A DNA stretch of 64,000 bases from Pomacea canaliculata (lineage: Eukaryota > Mollusca > Gastropoda > Architaenioglossa > Ampullariidae), in the NCBI RefSeq assembly GCF_003073045.1, contig NC_037602.1, positions 5,622,872 to 5,686,871 on the forward strand. The letters run 5' to 3'. Below the pieces are notes generated by a model. That model saw nothing but the letters and a program-made list of their open reading frames with translations. It was not told the origin of the DNA and ran no database searches. Made by a program: the position numbers and the translations under genes. Every line of letters starts with the position of its first letter. Within the stretch, counting starts at the first letter, position 1. Of the stretch, positions 1 to 12,448 are shown in pieces.

Positions 1-1
1 C

Positions 2-100
2 ATGGTTCCCGTCATGCATTGCAGGGTCAACACCTCCAGAGAGTCCTCCCCAGCTAACACAACTTCAGTGACATTCAAAACTTTGCGTGAAGAGGATTAA
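2..100 (+). CDS. Possible C-terminus of an upstream 7TM receptor gene (cut by window edge)
   Basis: An open frame runs from the left edge to a TAA at 98-100. It encodes a polar tail ending in SVTFKTLREED. The array receptors end in a similar Ser/Thr-rich tail with the motif ALVTFNA followed by SQE, so the spacing and the VTF core suggest the tail of another, more divergent receptor of this family on the same strand. Only 33 codons are visible and no transmembrane segment is included. The match is short and could be chance. Confidence 0.3.
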   Translation: MVPVMHCRVNTSRESSPANTTSVTFKTLREED

Positions 101-3069
101 AATGTACAGACAATACTGTGCAAATAATATGGAGTAATCGCATAATGTTGTATCCCCGCGTGACTATATTAACATTTGTTTGATTTATTCACTTTGTGTT
201 ACCTGTGATTCCGTAGGATGTGATTTGAGTGTCTTGGTTTAAATACTTACACATATAGACATGCTATCATCACCCAGGTTTATTCTACATTTTGTCAAAT
301 GTGGGATATGAACACATGTCCACATTACTGGACGGGAAAGTAAAGGTTAGAGACCAGAAGATTCTGTAATATATAGTACACTTCACAGATTCACCACGTT
401 CACATCACGTTGGGATTGTTTGTGAAAGCTGTATGAGAGTTTTATGCAGTCACATTTTCCCTTATTTTATCAGTTATTTTGATATACCGTCTTATCTTAA
501 TGTCACACTTCGTAGATTTAATCATTGACTAATAGTTACTGCTTTTTACCTTAAGCTGGAATAGTGTACAAACATGATATCACAAAAAATCGTGTGCTCG
601 TCGTTCGCCATATTGAATGTCAAAGCAAAGGCTAAGAAAGAGAAGATGACTGAACAGTTCCCGTGTATTTGCTACCTTTTCAAGGAAAATGCTAGATGGT
701 GGTTATTTCTAGAGTTATTACAAACTGTACCACAGAAAGACAAGAAGTTTAAAATTAAACATTCTTGTTTCTCAAGTCTTCTTCAAGGGCATCTCGTCCA
801 TGGTGTGACTGACCTTGTAAATAGGTGAAAAAGATTAATTTGGTTTTAAAAATCACCTTCCACAAAGGCTTTCCTATTCAATTTACAAAAAGAAAATGTC
901 GACATGTAAAATTTAAATCATAGTATACCATAGATTCCGGTAAAACAACCTCATGCTGCTTGTTTTTGAAGCAAATAGTTTCAACTGAATGTGATGTTTG
1001 TTATAGTATATATCTGTATAAAAACATTTATTTACCTCCTGTCCATTTCAACAGTTGCCCACCGAACGACAAATGATGTCATATTTGTTAAGGAAGACAA
1101 GAAGAACAAAAAAAAAAAAAAAAAAAAAGAACAACAACAAAACACAACAAATAGAACGAAATGTTTTATTTTAAATCCCTGAAATGAAACGAAAATATTT
1201 CACTTAATTCCTTTCAGTATAACACGCATGAAAGTATTTAATTGATTCAAAATTTTTGTTCAATATTTGGGCTTCTACTGAAATAGCTGGAAATATAAAT
1301 ATTTCTAATACTGACAAAATATTTATATTGTAACATATTATCAACTTCATCTATTATTTCATGATTATCAAACAGACTTCACAACCTTTCATCGCGTGGC
1401 ATATTTGAAATCCTCAGTCTGAATGGATATTTTATGATTCAAGATTCTAAATTGAGACATTTTAAATAATTTGTTTAACAAAACAGATATCGCTTATTTT
1501 TGAAACATTTTGTACAATATGTAATTGTAATAAATATCATGCAAATTTCAATATTTCGTGGCCAGTGTTGTGTATCTTTGAGGCAACGTGTTACTGTAAT
1601 GAGCAAAAGGTAAGACTAATGAATGCACTTACCAAGTTCCTTTATGAGTGATGCCTCTGTAACAGATCATATGTTTTTATACTTTGTTTTATGGGAAAGT
1701 GTCGCAGACACTCGTGTACACATTTGCGAATTCTTTTCTTCACAAAACAACTCTGCCTTTTCTTGCAGGTCTGTATACATTTAATGATATTAACTATATT
1801 TAATCAACAAAAATACACAATAAATGTTAAAAATAATTTCCCAATAAACATGCATCAGTCAATTCTTATTGCTATCTAAAATCTCTGACTGTAAACATGG
1901 TGCTGCTGGGGACGAGCGACTACAACATACACCAGGACAAAATCGAACAACTCCACCTAACTTACAAAACAACAACAAAAAACAACTTTTCAAGTAGGTC
2001 ATGATATTACCCGGCTGGCAGAAAGGTCCAACAGAAACCGATACATACATACAAAATTTGTTAATCTTATCCTGCTGGATTAATTTTAATCAGTAATTGA
2101 GCATTCAGCCTTTTTCTTAAATCTCTGATGTGAAGATGTCTAAGTTTTCCCTATATCATACTTGTGGTGGTAGTTCGAAAAAATTATTTTGAGGAATCTC
2201 TATTGCAGTTTAGAAATCACCTTAGAGATAGAAGCGTAACGCATTTCATAACCCTTTAAAGAATAAGGACATTTGATAAAATAATTAGATATTCAGGTCT
2301 CGTAGTTACATCGATTTATAACAGCCTTGAACAAGTGCAAACATAGCTTTGTCATTAAATTTCTTGCGTGAAATATTAAATTTATTAAAATAAATATCTG
2401 TTTTTGAGAGCCAAATACAGCATCTACGTTGAGACCATCAAAAGTAAACGTAAGGAAACTCCTTTCCTTGCCCTTTACATAAAAAACTACTTCCCTTATT
2501 TAACATTAAATGTTAGCATCGATTAATTAAAATATTCAAATAAAGTATTATAAAATCCTGTAATTTTTTAGGACACATCAAAGTATCATCAGCATATAAT
2601 AGCAACAAAATAAAAATCTTGATGTAACATTTTTTCAGCCTTCCTATCTTTATCAGAATGTAATAAAAAGGAGGATTAAAAAATTTAAATTTTTTAACAT
2701 TAATGAACACATTAATGTACTGACTTCTTTTAGATCATCCTTTTCTCGTGTAGTTCTAAAATATAATTAGTGGTTCTCCTAACCAGCTTTTCATCTTTCT
2801 GGTGGATCATTGTGAGTGCTACAATCAACACAGGGATATGTAACAAAATAGTTGATATTTTGCGCTCATGTTTTCGTGTCTTCCAAAGCAATTACACGTT
2901 TTGCTTTTTTTTCTATGTACTCTTCCTATCGGCAATACCCTCCCTGGTAAATTAGCCGTTATTATCAGGCGCTGGGTCTATTATCTTTTCTTCGCACTCC
3001 ATGCCGGGTTGAGAGAAATGTAATCGCACGGTCACCAGAGCCTACACAGCCAAGTCCACTCGTTTAACA
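101..3069. other. AT-rich intergenic stretch, no gene recognised
   Basis: No ORF here has recognisable protein features. The stretch is AT-rich and holds an A-run at about 1108-1128. It may contain the 3' flank of the receptor cut by the left edge and the promoter of the receptor at 4694. I see no terminal inverted repeats or RNA genes. Confidence 0.5.
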
Positions 3070-3233
3070 AATGAAAAAGAAAGAGCTCTTGCGAGCTACG
3101 CCCCTTCATACGATCTGTGCCTCTCGAGTCGACAAACTGCCAAACGCCTTCAGTGAGGTCGACAAAGCAAACACCACACAGCCACAAGTTCCCTCCACTC
3201 GCACAGTCGTGACTCTACAGCTTTCTAAACCTC
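3070..3233 (+). promoter_or_regulatory. First exon and proximal promoter of the founder-like receptor gene
   Basis: This block matches the first-exon block found before every array receptor: TCAGTGAGGTCGAC, CACACAGCCACAAGTT, CCACTCGC, then CAGCTTTCT. It ends at a consensus donor (GTAAGT from 3234), at the same position as the GTGAGT donor of the other copies. It lacks the ATG that gives the others a six-codon upstream ORF. It is inferred to be 5' UTR spliced to 4676. The transcription start is not visible. Confidence 0.55.
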
Positions 3234-3607
3234 GTAAGTGTGACACATGTTGTAGTTAGTATATTTATATATTGCAGTTTGTTCACAAACTAATTTCAGA
3301 GAGATGCACACTGTCAGTCTATCACACCTGCATTTACTGTGCACAAAGCTTGTTGCCACAGCTCACCATCAACTTTCTGGAGCAATTGTAGAAACCCGGC
3401 TGATACACATATTTAAATGTAAGTTATAACAAGATGGCGCTGACGTGGCAGTAGAAATAAAATGTTATCGCAGAACAAAATCTTTTTTTCATATTTGAAA
3501 TCAGGATAGTGAAATGCACAAAACCTGAAATGTGCGTAAAAATCGCTGACATCACTACACCCTACTGTACATACTTGCAGACACCAGTCTCTTCAGACTT
3601 GGTAATA

Positions 3608-4384
3608 CAGTGGAACCTCGGTTAGCGAACGCCTCGGATAGCGAATATTTCGGTTAACGAACAAGAATTTCGTTAAAAGTTTGTCTCGGATAGCGAACAA
3701 AATTTCGGATAACGAACAGCCACGTGAACAACACGTGACCGACCAGCATGTCATCATTCGATCAGTTACGATCGGTCGTTCCTTATCTATGCGCATCTTT
3801 CTTATTTAGTGATTTTTGTGCTTTATTTTAGTAAGATAATCCCAATAATGGCTCCAAACAAGATTAAGAGCAATAGAAGTGAGGTAATGACAAGGAAGCG
3901 GCCAGCAAATGAATTGAAAAAGGAAATGATTTCAAAGTATGAAGATGGCATGCGTCTGTCGGATATGTGATGTCGTATTACCGCAGAGTTTTACAAAGAA
4001 AGGCAGAAGGAGCAGACACTGGACACGTTTTTTCCTTTAACCTCAAAGCTATAAAAAAGGGAAGTCAACCCCGATTTTATAATGTCACGTGTGCTCATGG
4101 AGGGGGAATCAAAGCAGTATTCCACCCCTTCCTCCCCACACCTGCTTCCAACCACGCCGTCAAAACGGCAAGTTTTCTATGTTTTAAATGCTTTGGTTAA
4201 TGTTTTATGTTTATTTAACTCCATTTATATTGCATTATAACTGTTCTCATTACAAAGCCAGTAACTTTCAATATTAGCGAGTCAACAGGGGCTTTAAATC
4301 TATTTCCTTTATTTCTTATGGAAAAAAATTGAATAATGAACAGCTTTCCAGAACGGATTAAGTTCGTTAACCGAGGTTCCACTG
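3608..4384 (+). mobile_element. Tigger-like (pogo) DNA transposon, internally deleted
   Basis: The ends are near-perfect inverted repeats (CAGTGGAACCTCGGTTAGCG and its complement), flanked by TA at 3606-3607 and 4385-4386, as expected for Tc1/mariner-pogo elements. A 40-codon start of a transposase (ATG at 3848) has the basic Lys/Arg-rich and helix-turn-helix look of pogo N-termini. It then runs into a C-terminal KEQTLDTFFPL-like piece, so the middle of the gene is missing. It lies in the first intron (3234-4675) of the receptor at 4694 and cannot move on its own. Confidence 0.85.
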
Positions 4385-4693
4385 TACATGTACCTCCTGA
4401 TACTGGTGTTGGGGATAATAACTCAAATATTGATGACTTGAAACAGTTTAACATTGTTATGATTTACTCTGTGTGTATGTTTTAGTTTTACACTATATAT
4501 GTTGTCGAAAATTGTGAGTAGAGTTTCACGCACTGTTTGCCAATTTTTTTCTCTAGAATACCTTTAAAAATGTTTCTATATATAGAATATCATTTTAAAA
4601 AATTTATATTCTTGTTACATGAATGCATTGTTCTAAATTTTACATTTAAAAGTTAACTCATGTTGTACTTCTCAGGGTTAAGGAAAGCGAAAC

Positions 4694-5779
4694 ATGGGTG
4701 ATTTCATCAACTTCAGTGTTCTGAATAGCAACTTAAGTGTCAACTTCAGCGACATCAGAAAAAGTAACTTCGATGTCAACACCGTCCTCACCGTGCAGGC
4801 CACGTTCGGACTTCTGGATACCTTGATTGGTTCCCTGGCAAACGCTTTTCTGCTCCTGGTCATCCTGACTTCCGGCAAGCTGCGCAACGACATGCGTAAT
4901 GTGCTGATTGCAAACCTTGGCCATCGCCGACTTTTTGGTGGACGTCCTATGCCAGCCATTTGCTGTCGACATCTCCTTTCGGCCAAACTGGGCCCACGGC
5001 TGTTACTTCTTCCTGTTCCTCCAGTTCTTGAACGCCGTAGCTTTCAGCTTCATGTCTCTCTGGGGCATTATCGGCATCGACGCTTTGCTCCTCGTGCGCA
5101 TTGCGCGCAGTTCGCCGCTGACGGCGGTTGTGACGTCGGTTGTGACCTCGACCGTGTGGACGAGGAGGCTACAGCTCGCGCTTGAAGGTCCTGGTGGTGG
5201 CTTTTGCCATGGTTGTTGTCCATTGTAGCCGTGGTGCCAATCTTCGTTGTAGGTTTACGTGTGTCCTTGAAAGATATGAAACCAGATGAAATCTGCTTCA
5301 TCCATCTTTCTGAATGGGCCGAAAGGTTCGTCAACGTGTTATTCTTCATTCTGCCTATCAGCATTCTCGTTGTCATTTTCGTCACCATCGCTATCATCTG
5401 CCTCATTCGTCGCCGCAGAAGGATGGGACTGTTATCATTCGCTCCCCCGACGCTGTCAATGCCATCAGACCTCGACACTTCCACGTCATCACCAACAACA
5501 GCAAGGGCAAGACGAAGCCAGCACATGGAGTCGGACCAGGAGCCGCTGAGCCCATACATCGTGGCCTCTTTCGTTACTATAGTAATGATGGGCGCCAAAC
5601 ATGCTTTCATCATGGGGCAAAACAGCATTGACGTGAGCATCGACGTCTTTGTCATCTTGGTCATGACCATTCTCGTTCTGGGTCGACATGAAGTCCACGG
5701 TGTTACCTTTTCTGTGGCTGTTTATGTTTTCCGACATAAAAGAGCAAGCGAGGCATTTGATAAAGTCGTGTCGAAATAA
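4694..5779 (+). pseudogene. Divergent founder-like rhodopsin-type receptor, frameshifted
   Basis: Three overlapping frames together read as a class A receptor. The N-terminus has three N-glycosylation sequons (NFS, NLS, NFS). TM1 is followed by NVLIANL, then LAIADFLVDVLCQPF (TM2 with its Asp), WAHGCYFF (TM3 cysteine), a GIDALLL motif in place of DRY, TM4 with PWLLSIVAVV, WAERFVNVLFFILPIS (TM5), a long third loop and TM6-TM7. The frame changes near 4919, where AACCTTGGCC probably replaces AACCTTGCC, and again near 5160-5215. The start is MGDFINFS, with a splice acceptor TTCTCAG at 4669-4675. Its tail and third loop differ from the array genes, so it is a separate, older lineage. The gene may be dead, or the shifts may be consensus errors. 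Confidence 0.7.
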
Positions 5780-6234
<455 letters not shown>

Positions 6235-6272
6235 TGCGGTGTCATGACCCAAAGAGATACGTATGATTCTTG

Positions 6273-6366
6273 GCGGCTAATTTTTGAGTTGATAATTTGG
6301 TATGTCCCGAAAACTATATTATTATTTTCCAAAAACCCCTTGGCAGTAAAACGGTTTCCCATCATA
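6273..6366 (-). mobile_element. Degenerate hAT-like element end, left flank copy
   Basis: GGCTAATTTTTGAGTTGATA, followed by CCCTTGGCAGTAAAACGGTT, matches blocks found at 12449, 22800, 28130 and 40725. Read on the minus strand, the better copies begin CAGGGGTGGGGAACC and continue TGCCAAGGGCCATTTGGAAA, which resembles a well-known type of hAT terminus. Only one end is recognisable, so the extent is uncertain. Confidence 0.4.
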
Positions 6367-7281
6367 TCTTAAAGCATTAGCATAGCTGTAAATGATATTT
6401 ATATGCAGACTATTCTCATTCAACGTGTGTATTCACACTTTTGTACGCATACAACACATGTGTGTCTTTATCAAAAGAATAATAAAGACTTCACAGTGTA
6501 TAAAATTACACATAAAGGGATGTAGTTTTTATTTTCAACTACGAATAGTAACAATGTATCATGTTATAAGGCAACAATACTAGCCCCGCTGTATTTTTAG
6601 TGGACTTCTCTCATAGCCGTCTCCACAGCCAGCGCGTTATCCATTTGTCTTGGTAAGGGTAATCCATGGAAGAAAATTTATTATGTAGAAGATAAACTGT
6701 AAAATAATCTACAGTGTGTGACTCATGATACATATAAGTTAGCCAGTAATAAAATTTTTGAAGTGTCTTGTTTTCTTTCGAATTCAGCTGTACTAAATGT
6801 GTGTCTTTGTATGAGTGTGTGCGCGTGCACGTGTGTGTGTTTTATGTTGAATTTTATCTAGGGTGCAAAGCCTCAAAATATATGAATGTAGCATTTTTGA
6901 GGTTAAATCAGGCCTGTTACTTGCAAAACGTTCACTTCCCCACCCTCTCAGCAGCAATGGATATCTATGTAGACAAGATTCCTCCAAGTCACAGTAGGCC
7001 GTTACAGTTCACTGCCTACAAAGTCCGTTTGTCTGTCACGGACGCATACACGGACATACCAAATAGTCGTTGAATAAATTAGCAGTCTCAGGTGGCGAGA
7101 GAGGGAAAAAAAACACCAACAACATAAAGGAACAAACAAAACAAGAAAGCCACCGTGACTTTCTTAAATGATCTATGCTCTCTGGTCGACACACCGTGTC
7201 TGCTTGGTAGACAGTTCTAGTTGTTTCTACATTTTCTTTATTCTTCCCTTTGCTATATGATCAAAGAATATATCATCTTCA

Positions 7282-7334
<53 letters not shown>

Positions 7335-7597
7335 TGTGACACACACACACACAGAGTGAAAGGGAGTTCAAAATCTATCATTAAATTAGAAATTAAGTGT
7401 AAACATGATTATCGACTGCCATTTACATTACTATCAGATCAACAAGTCCATTTATTTATGGAAATTAAACCACTGACTGGATATCGTAGATGTATGCAAA
7501 GTGCTACAATAAGGTTAGGCAATAAGTACATTGGCAAAATCTCACAAATACAACTTTTTTCATAAGAGAAAGACAGATTAAACCTCTATATTTGCAG
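6367..7597. other. Ancestral-type spacer ahead of relict B, with a (CT)n(CA)n tract
   Basis: The left part (6395-6600) matches the far right edge of the array (40850-41060). The right part (from about 7531) matches the leader of relict B in later units. Later units lack roughly 1 kb that is present here, so this copy seems to keep the undeleted spacing. A (CT)n(CA)n microsatellite lies at 7284-7353. No gene is seen. Confidence 0.5.
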
Positions 7598-8117
7598 ATA
7601 GGCAGCACCTGATTTGCAAAAGAGTCAGAATAGTAGAACAAAAACAACAGACCGGCTTAACTGAAGGATTACTATCAACCACACACGGCCCCCACCACAG
7701 ACGTCAAATACAATGACAAATCAGTAAACTTTCAGTGAACTTTAGCTATGTCGATGTTACGCTCCTTCGAACGTTTATGATTCTCTTCTACATTGCTCTA
7801 ACCAAATATATGACTACACGCAATTCGGTAAAGGAATTGTATAATAAGACTTGCCAGTGTGATAATTTGAAAATACTAATATCTTGCAAGCAGTTTTCAT
7901 CATCGTGCACAAACCTCTTCTTGTTCGTCGGCGCCGATCTCCTCTCCAAGTCGTCAGCTAACCGGATTTGCGCTTTTGCCAACCAACTACTGACCAGCAT
8001 GGGTGTAAAACCCATGGAGGCATCTTCCGCGTCCTTTCGCCATTGACTTTATCATAAAAGAAAAGTGGATTCTGGCTTTGACCTCTTCTCCACCCACTTA
8101 ACTATCGTGTTACAGCT
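7598..8117 (+). pseudogene. Relict B receptor, N-terminal part (unit before A1)
   Basis: After an acceptor-like TTTGCAG (7591-7597) comes a leader matching the live genes (GATTTTGCAAAAGAGTCA and following) and ACTTTAGCTATGTCGATGTT, which corresponds to the start region of the live receptors (ATG at 7748). The next about 370 bp match the TM1-TM3 coding region in disrupted frames, for example CTCCAAGTCGTC and CAACCAACTACTGACCAGCATG. It ends where a hAT-type element begins. The rest of the receptor is missing in this unit. Confidence 0.7.
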
Positions 8118-8203
8118 CAGAGGCGTATTTCCCGAATAGGGGCATGCACTAGGCACTCCTTGGTGGGGTAGGGGGCAGAACTGCGCGGGTTTGGTTTTGT
8201 TTT
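8118..8203. mobile_element. Truncated hAT-type nonautonomous element
   Basis: The left end CAGAGGCGTATTTCCC is the same as in the full copies at 13256 and 28943. The copy stops after only two or three TTTTG units and joins AGTTACTTAGTTTTTGC, the upstream region of the next receptor. The same junction occurs at 23937. Confidence 0.75.
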
Positions 8204-8634
8204 GTTAGTTACTTAGTTTTTGCTTCTTCTATTCAGCTGTCTTTTTTTTAATTGTCATGATAAAAAGAATTGTAGTTTTGATTACAGAAAATGCACATTA
8301 ATCCGTATCAATTATGGAAAATCCAATCAGGTAGTAAGCTTTAGGTAGTTACTCTACCTTTTCATAAAATCATAAAAGTTTACAAAAAGTAAAGGAATAA
8401 GAACCCTTGAAATGATTTTGAATATCCTCTTCACATATGGCAGCAACCACTTCCCATTACCCTTTCTAAAACTGTACTTTTAAATCTATAGCCGTTTAGT
8501 ATCCACTGTTGATTTCCACTCGCTTGTTACGAAGTGGATAACAAAGAGTGCACAGCACCTCCACAATTAACGCAAAGAAACTGATATATTGGGATCATGT
8601 GTTTTGGTCTGTACATAGAAATTACACTCTTTTT
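8204..8634. other. Upstream region of receptor A1
   Basis: This is a non-coding block shared by all units, recognisable by ACTTAATTTTTGCTTCTT, CGTATCAATTAGGGAAAATC, CACTCGCTTGTACGAAGTGG and GATATATTGGGATCA. Single-base insertions relative to the other copies are frequent here. Confidence 0.6.
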
Positions 8635-8810
8635 TTTTTTTTTTTTTTTGCTATGTACTCTACGCCCTCTTTATTAGACCTTCGCATCCTGAAGTGGACA
8701 AAACTCCTCTCTTACACGCTTCAGTGAGGTCGATCGATCGTGAGCGCCACACAGCCACAAGTTCAAGTGGTTCCACTCGCGGAGTCGTGATGGGCAGCTT
8801 TCTGAACTTC
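8635..8810 (+). promoter_or_regulatory. First exon and proximal promoter of receptor A1
   Basis: It is homologous to the first-exon block of the other units and ends at GTGAGT (donor from 8811). It carries several small insertions relative to its paralogues, and the six-codon upstream ORF is altered. The inferred intron is 8811-9458 and holds a (GT)n tract near 9001-9046. Confidence 0.55.
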
Positions 8811-9654
8811 GTGAGTGTGACGATTGTTGTATTTAGTAGGATTGATATTGTCGTTAGTATGATGTACATTGATGTATATTGTAGTTAGGAGAAACCGTCT
8901 GTTGTAGTTCGGAAAGCTAAACACAAGAGACCAAGAACTATAGAATATAGATACAGAGAAATAAGTTAATGGCGAAACTCACTTATACAAAGTAAGAAAC
9001 TGTGTGTGCGTGCGTGTGTGCGTGCGTGTGTGAGTGCGTGAGTGTGTTTAAACGTGTTCGAGATCTCCCCTGTACTTTACCGAAGCTTTTCTTCTTCTTT
9101 CTTTCATGCTTAGGATAGAGCATAATTAAATAGCAAGTATAATGTTTATTTATTAAAAACACTCGCAAACTAGCCAAGGCAGTCTTACTCGTGTGATAGA
9201 GCAGGAGACTATAGTTATTAAAAGTAATTTGAATATACAAAATAAAAAATGTTCAACATCAAATTAAGGAATTTGTTATAAAATTAAATATTGATAAACT
9301 GATGTATTGACCATAAAATCTATAAATGAGATTTTTCTATTATTTGGTGTAGCATACTACCGTAAGTCAACTTTTATTATTTCAGTATATATATTGATAA
9401 ATTCACATAGAATTTTTTCATTCAATGAAAACATTTTCCGATCCATGTGTACTTGCAGTGGGGCTTTTGCAGAAGAGTCAAAATCGAAAACCAACAAAGA
9501 GAAGAACTTAAGTGAAGGATCGTTGTCACCACACAGAAGATCACTTCACGGTTTCTCAAGTCACATGGTGAACAAGTGATTACAAGATTGAGCTGGTCAT
9601 TAGAGACCGTCTGTAAAACAGCTTTGAACAACAATCGTCTCTGAACTTTAGCAT

Positions 9655-10733
9655 ATGTCGGTGTCAGACTACCCTTTAATCTCCTCCCCAGTCTCCACAA
9701 ATATCTTTTGACCAAAACATATCAATACGACACGGACTTAGAAAAAGAGTACGAGTCTTTCAAAGAGCAGTTACACACCAGTTTGGCAAATAATACTTTC
9801 CTTGCAAGCAGTCCTCATCGTTCACAACAAACCTTTTCCTGCTTCGTTGTCATCCCTCTCCAAGTCGGCACTACGGAGTCGCCTTCGCAACCAACTGCTG
9901 AATCAGCATGGCGGCCTCAAATCTCAACAGACGGCATCTTCAACATTCCTTTAATTGTTGATTTAGTCACAAAAGAAGATTGGATTCATGGATGTTACGT
10001 TTCTTGTGGTCCACATTGTGTTTTCGCGTTACACGAATAATTTCATTACATTGTCTTTGGGTTGGTTTGCTGGTCGTCTCCTACCTTTGCCGCCTAAAAT
10101 CGTACGGGTGGTCCAGCATTCTTTCTGCGCATGTCTTCGCGCACAAAGAAATACGTGGCCTCTCTGCTGTTCGTGCTTTTACCGTGGATAATAGCGATTC
10201 CTCTGACTTTTTCCATCGGTCTGAGTGGGATACCTCATTGGCTAACCGATGATTATTGGAACAATTCATTATGTTTTTTGTTCCTAGAACGTTGGGCCGA
10301 ATTCACGTTGAGTATTTTGATCGTATTCATTCCTATCGTGCTCATGATCGTCTTGGTTATACTTACCCTCATCGTGTACAGAAGACAGACAGTGATTGGC
10401 GGTCCTACAGACCAGAATACAACGCCCGAAGGTCCCTCTGTGCATGTGGCTGCTGCAATAATCTGTATCATTGTGTCTGTGGCCAAAGGTCTTGACACTT
10501 TCATAATAAATCTCTTCCGGTCACACGAGATAGAGATTGTCACATCGGTCACCATCTTATGTATAACCAGCATGATGCCATTTGTCCTGGCTCTTCTATG
10601 GCTGCTGGCCCTGAAGGACTTGCGAGCACATTCATGCGAGATCTTAGCCCGAATTTCCGTCAAGTTTTGCAAAAAGAGTACTTCTGACACATCAGCATTG
10701 GTGACTTTTAACGCACTTAGCCAAGAAGTCTGA
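9655..10733 (+). pseudogene. Receptor A1, frameshifted copy of the A-type 7TM receptor
   Basis: It aligns along its whole length with the intact A2 gene and carries the A-type loop residues (TKEDWIHGC in loop 1, DDYWNNSLCFLFLERW in loop 2). The first about 450 bp contain roughly a dozen one- or two-base indels relative to A2, mostly duplications of a neighbouring base. From about 10115 to the stop at 10731-10733 the frame is clean for about 200 codons and ends SQEV. The second-exon acceptor is CTTGCAG at 9452-9458. This is either a recent pseudogene or an intact gene spoiled by poor consensus, because the indels also crowd the non-coding DNA from 7.7 kb and stop together. Confidence 0.8.
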
Positions 10734-11619
10734 CGATTTGATTTTAATTGGTCTGACACGTGCTACAAGTTTTTGATAAATTATGATTTATGTTTTAAGT
10801 ACTTTTGATTTTTGAGCCATTCACATGTGTACAAGGTATTCCAGATGTGCGGAACTTTGATTTAAATTTCTTACTGACTGAAGTCCTCGCATTTTATTTA
10901 AAGCTGTCAAAATCACGTTTTAACTGTTGTCCTAAGTTGGTTCCCCACTACTTAAATTCTTAAAAACTATTTCGAGAACTCACTGATTGTAAGATGGATG
11001 CCATATTTATTTAATCTTTCAGTTAGCCCTCTGAACAAAATTATAAATAGTTAAACCTTAAATAAAAGTTTAAACAATTACTCTGTCATCACATTGCACC
11101 ATATTTGACATTTTTTATTTTGGAGTCCATCGTTTGACCTGTTGTGATCTTAATGATTGTGCTGGACTATGTTTTGTGATTTTGATACTTGTATTGACTT
11201 GTGCAACTTAAGCTGATCCGTTGACCAACATTCCCTTCTTTTTGACGGCAGATTCCTTTTAGTCCAGTTTCATGTTTGTGCATGTCGACAGCGAGATGAA
11301 CCTTGTGTAATATGGCAAAACTGCTTGATGACTAGACGCAGCAAAACATGTTTACAGCTTCTCTAACCTGCAGAAAGGTTTATTCTAAGCGTTCTTGTAC
11401 ATCACAATACTGATAATCGCGTGCATCACTTTATTGATAATCATGTACATCGCTATACTGATCATCTTTACATCGGGATACTGAATCCTGTACACCATAC
11501 TGAAAATTTAGCTCACCACAGTTTCTTATAATCCCGTACACAACAATACCGACAATCCCGTGCATCACGGTAATTGGATATTAATTAAAATGCTGATGAG
11601 TGGAGAGAGCTTGCTATTG
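10734..11619. other. 3' flank of A1 (3' UTR and downstream unit sequence)
   Basis: The flank is shared by all array units. An AATAAA lies at 11061-11066 in this copy only; the others read TAATCAAAG there, so their polyadenylation signal must be elsewhere. A run of similar ACATCACAATACTGATAATC-type phrases at about 11400-11570 is a degenerate short tandem repeat. Confidence 0.5.
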
Positions 11620-12060
11620 CTTTGGCACTTTTTCTCGTGTGTGTGTGTTTATAATTTTTTTAAAGTACTTTTTATAAATGTGCGAGTAACTTTTCACCAA
11701 CTGTTTGTTAATTAATTTTCTTTATAGAGTACCGTTATAAATGCTTCTATATACATTTTTAACTTTTGTTTTCTATAACACCATCTATCGTGTCTTTTCT
11801 GTATTGCATATATTCTTGTAAAAAGTGCTTTCCGACTATACTTTTCCAGTTTTACCAATTTTGTACTACTTGTACTGTGTTCTGTGTATGAAGATGTTTG
11901 CTATAAAGTAGAAGAGAGTTGTGGGAAGTATAAGATTTTCTTGAATTGTCGTTTGACACAAAAATATAAATCCCACACTGCATGCATTGTTCTACATTTC
12001 ACATTTGAACATTTTCCCATAAGGCGAAAGTGAAATATGTGTGATGTCAACAACTTCATT
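11620..12060 (+). pseudogene. Relict A, dead start of a founder-like receptor gene
   Basis: Sequence from TCGTGTGTGTGTG through the acceptor area to AAGGCGAAAGTGAAATATG matches the intron end and start-codon region of the receptor at 4694. The start (12037) is followed by only a few codons of the family N-terminus before homology is lost. A second copy at 22309 reads MGDVNNFSDPSSSQSANFS and then stops, against MGDFINFSVLNSNLSVNFSD in the founder-like gene. This implies that each ancestral unit once held a founder-type receptor as well. Confidence 0.65.
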
Positions 12061-12448
12061 GCATTTACTTTGAACTGTATTACAAGTATTTATCTTGAAA
12101 AACAATCATGGGAAACGTCCGGCACTTAGGCCGTGTAAGTCCCGCGAATCATTTGGTCTGGCCCGGTCAAGACAACCGCAAGCAGGACTCGAAATTCAAA
12201 AAATCTTTTTTTTCAAAACAACGTCAATGTAATTTAAATGAATCATATTAATACGGTAAATTTCGAGGGACAATCAAGAAACTCCATTATGGGACAGACA
12301 GGACACATAAGATTACATGACCGAGACAAATCACGTGGTCCCTCTGCCTTCACTGCGGTAAATCAGAAGATAGTCATGTCCCGGTAGGCTAGAAATGTAC
12401 ATGTTGCAAATGTGTTAACACACTCTTGTAAAACTATGGCTTGAACAA

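Noticed and set aside
5068-5670. 200-codon minus-strand ORF opposite the founder-like receptor
   Set aside because: It is a shadow of the receptor coding strand, rich in Met, Thr and Ser, with no domain.
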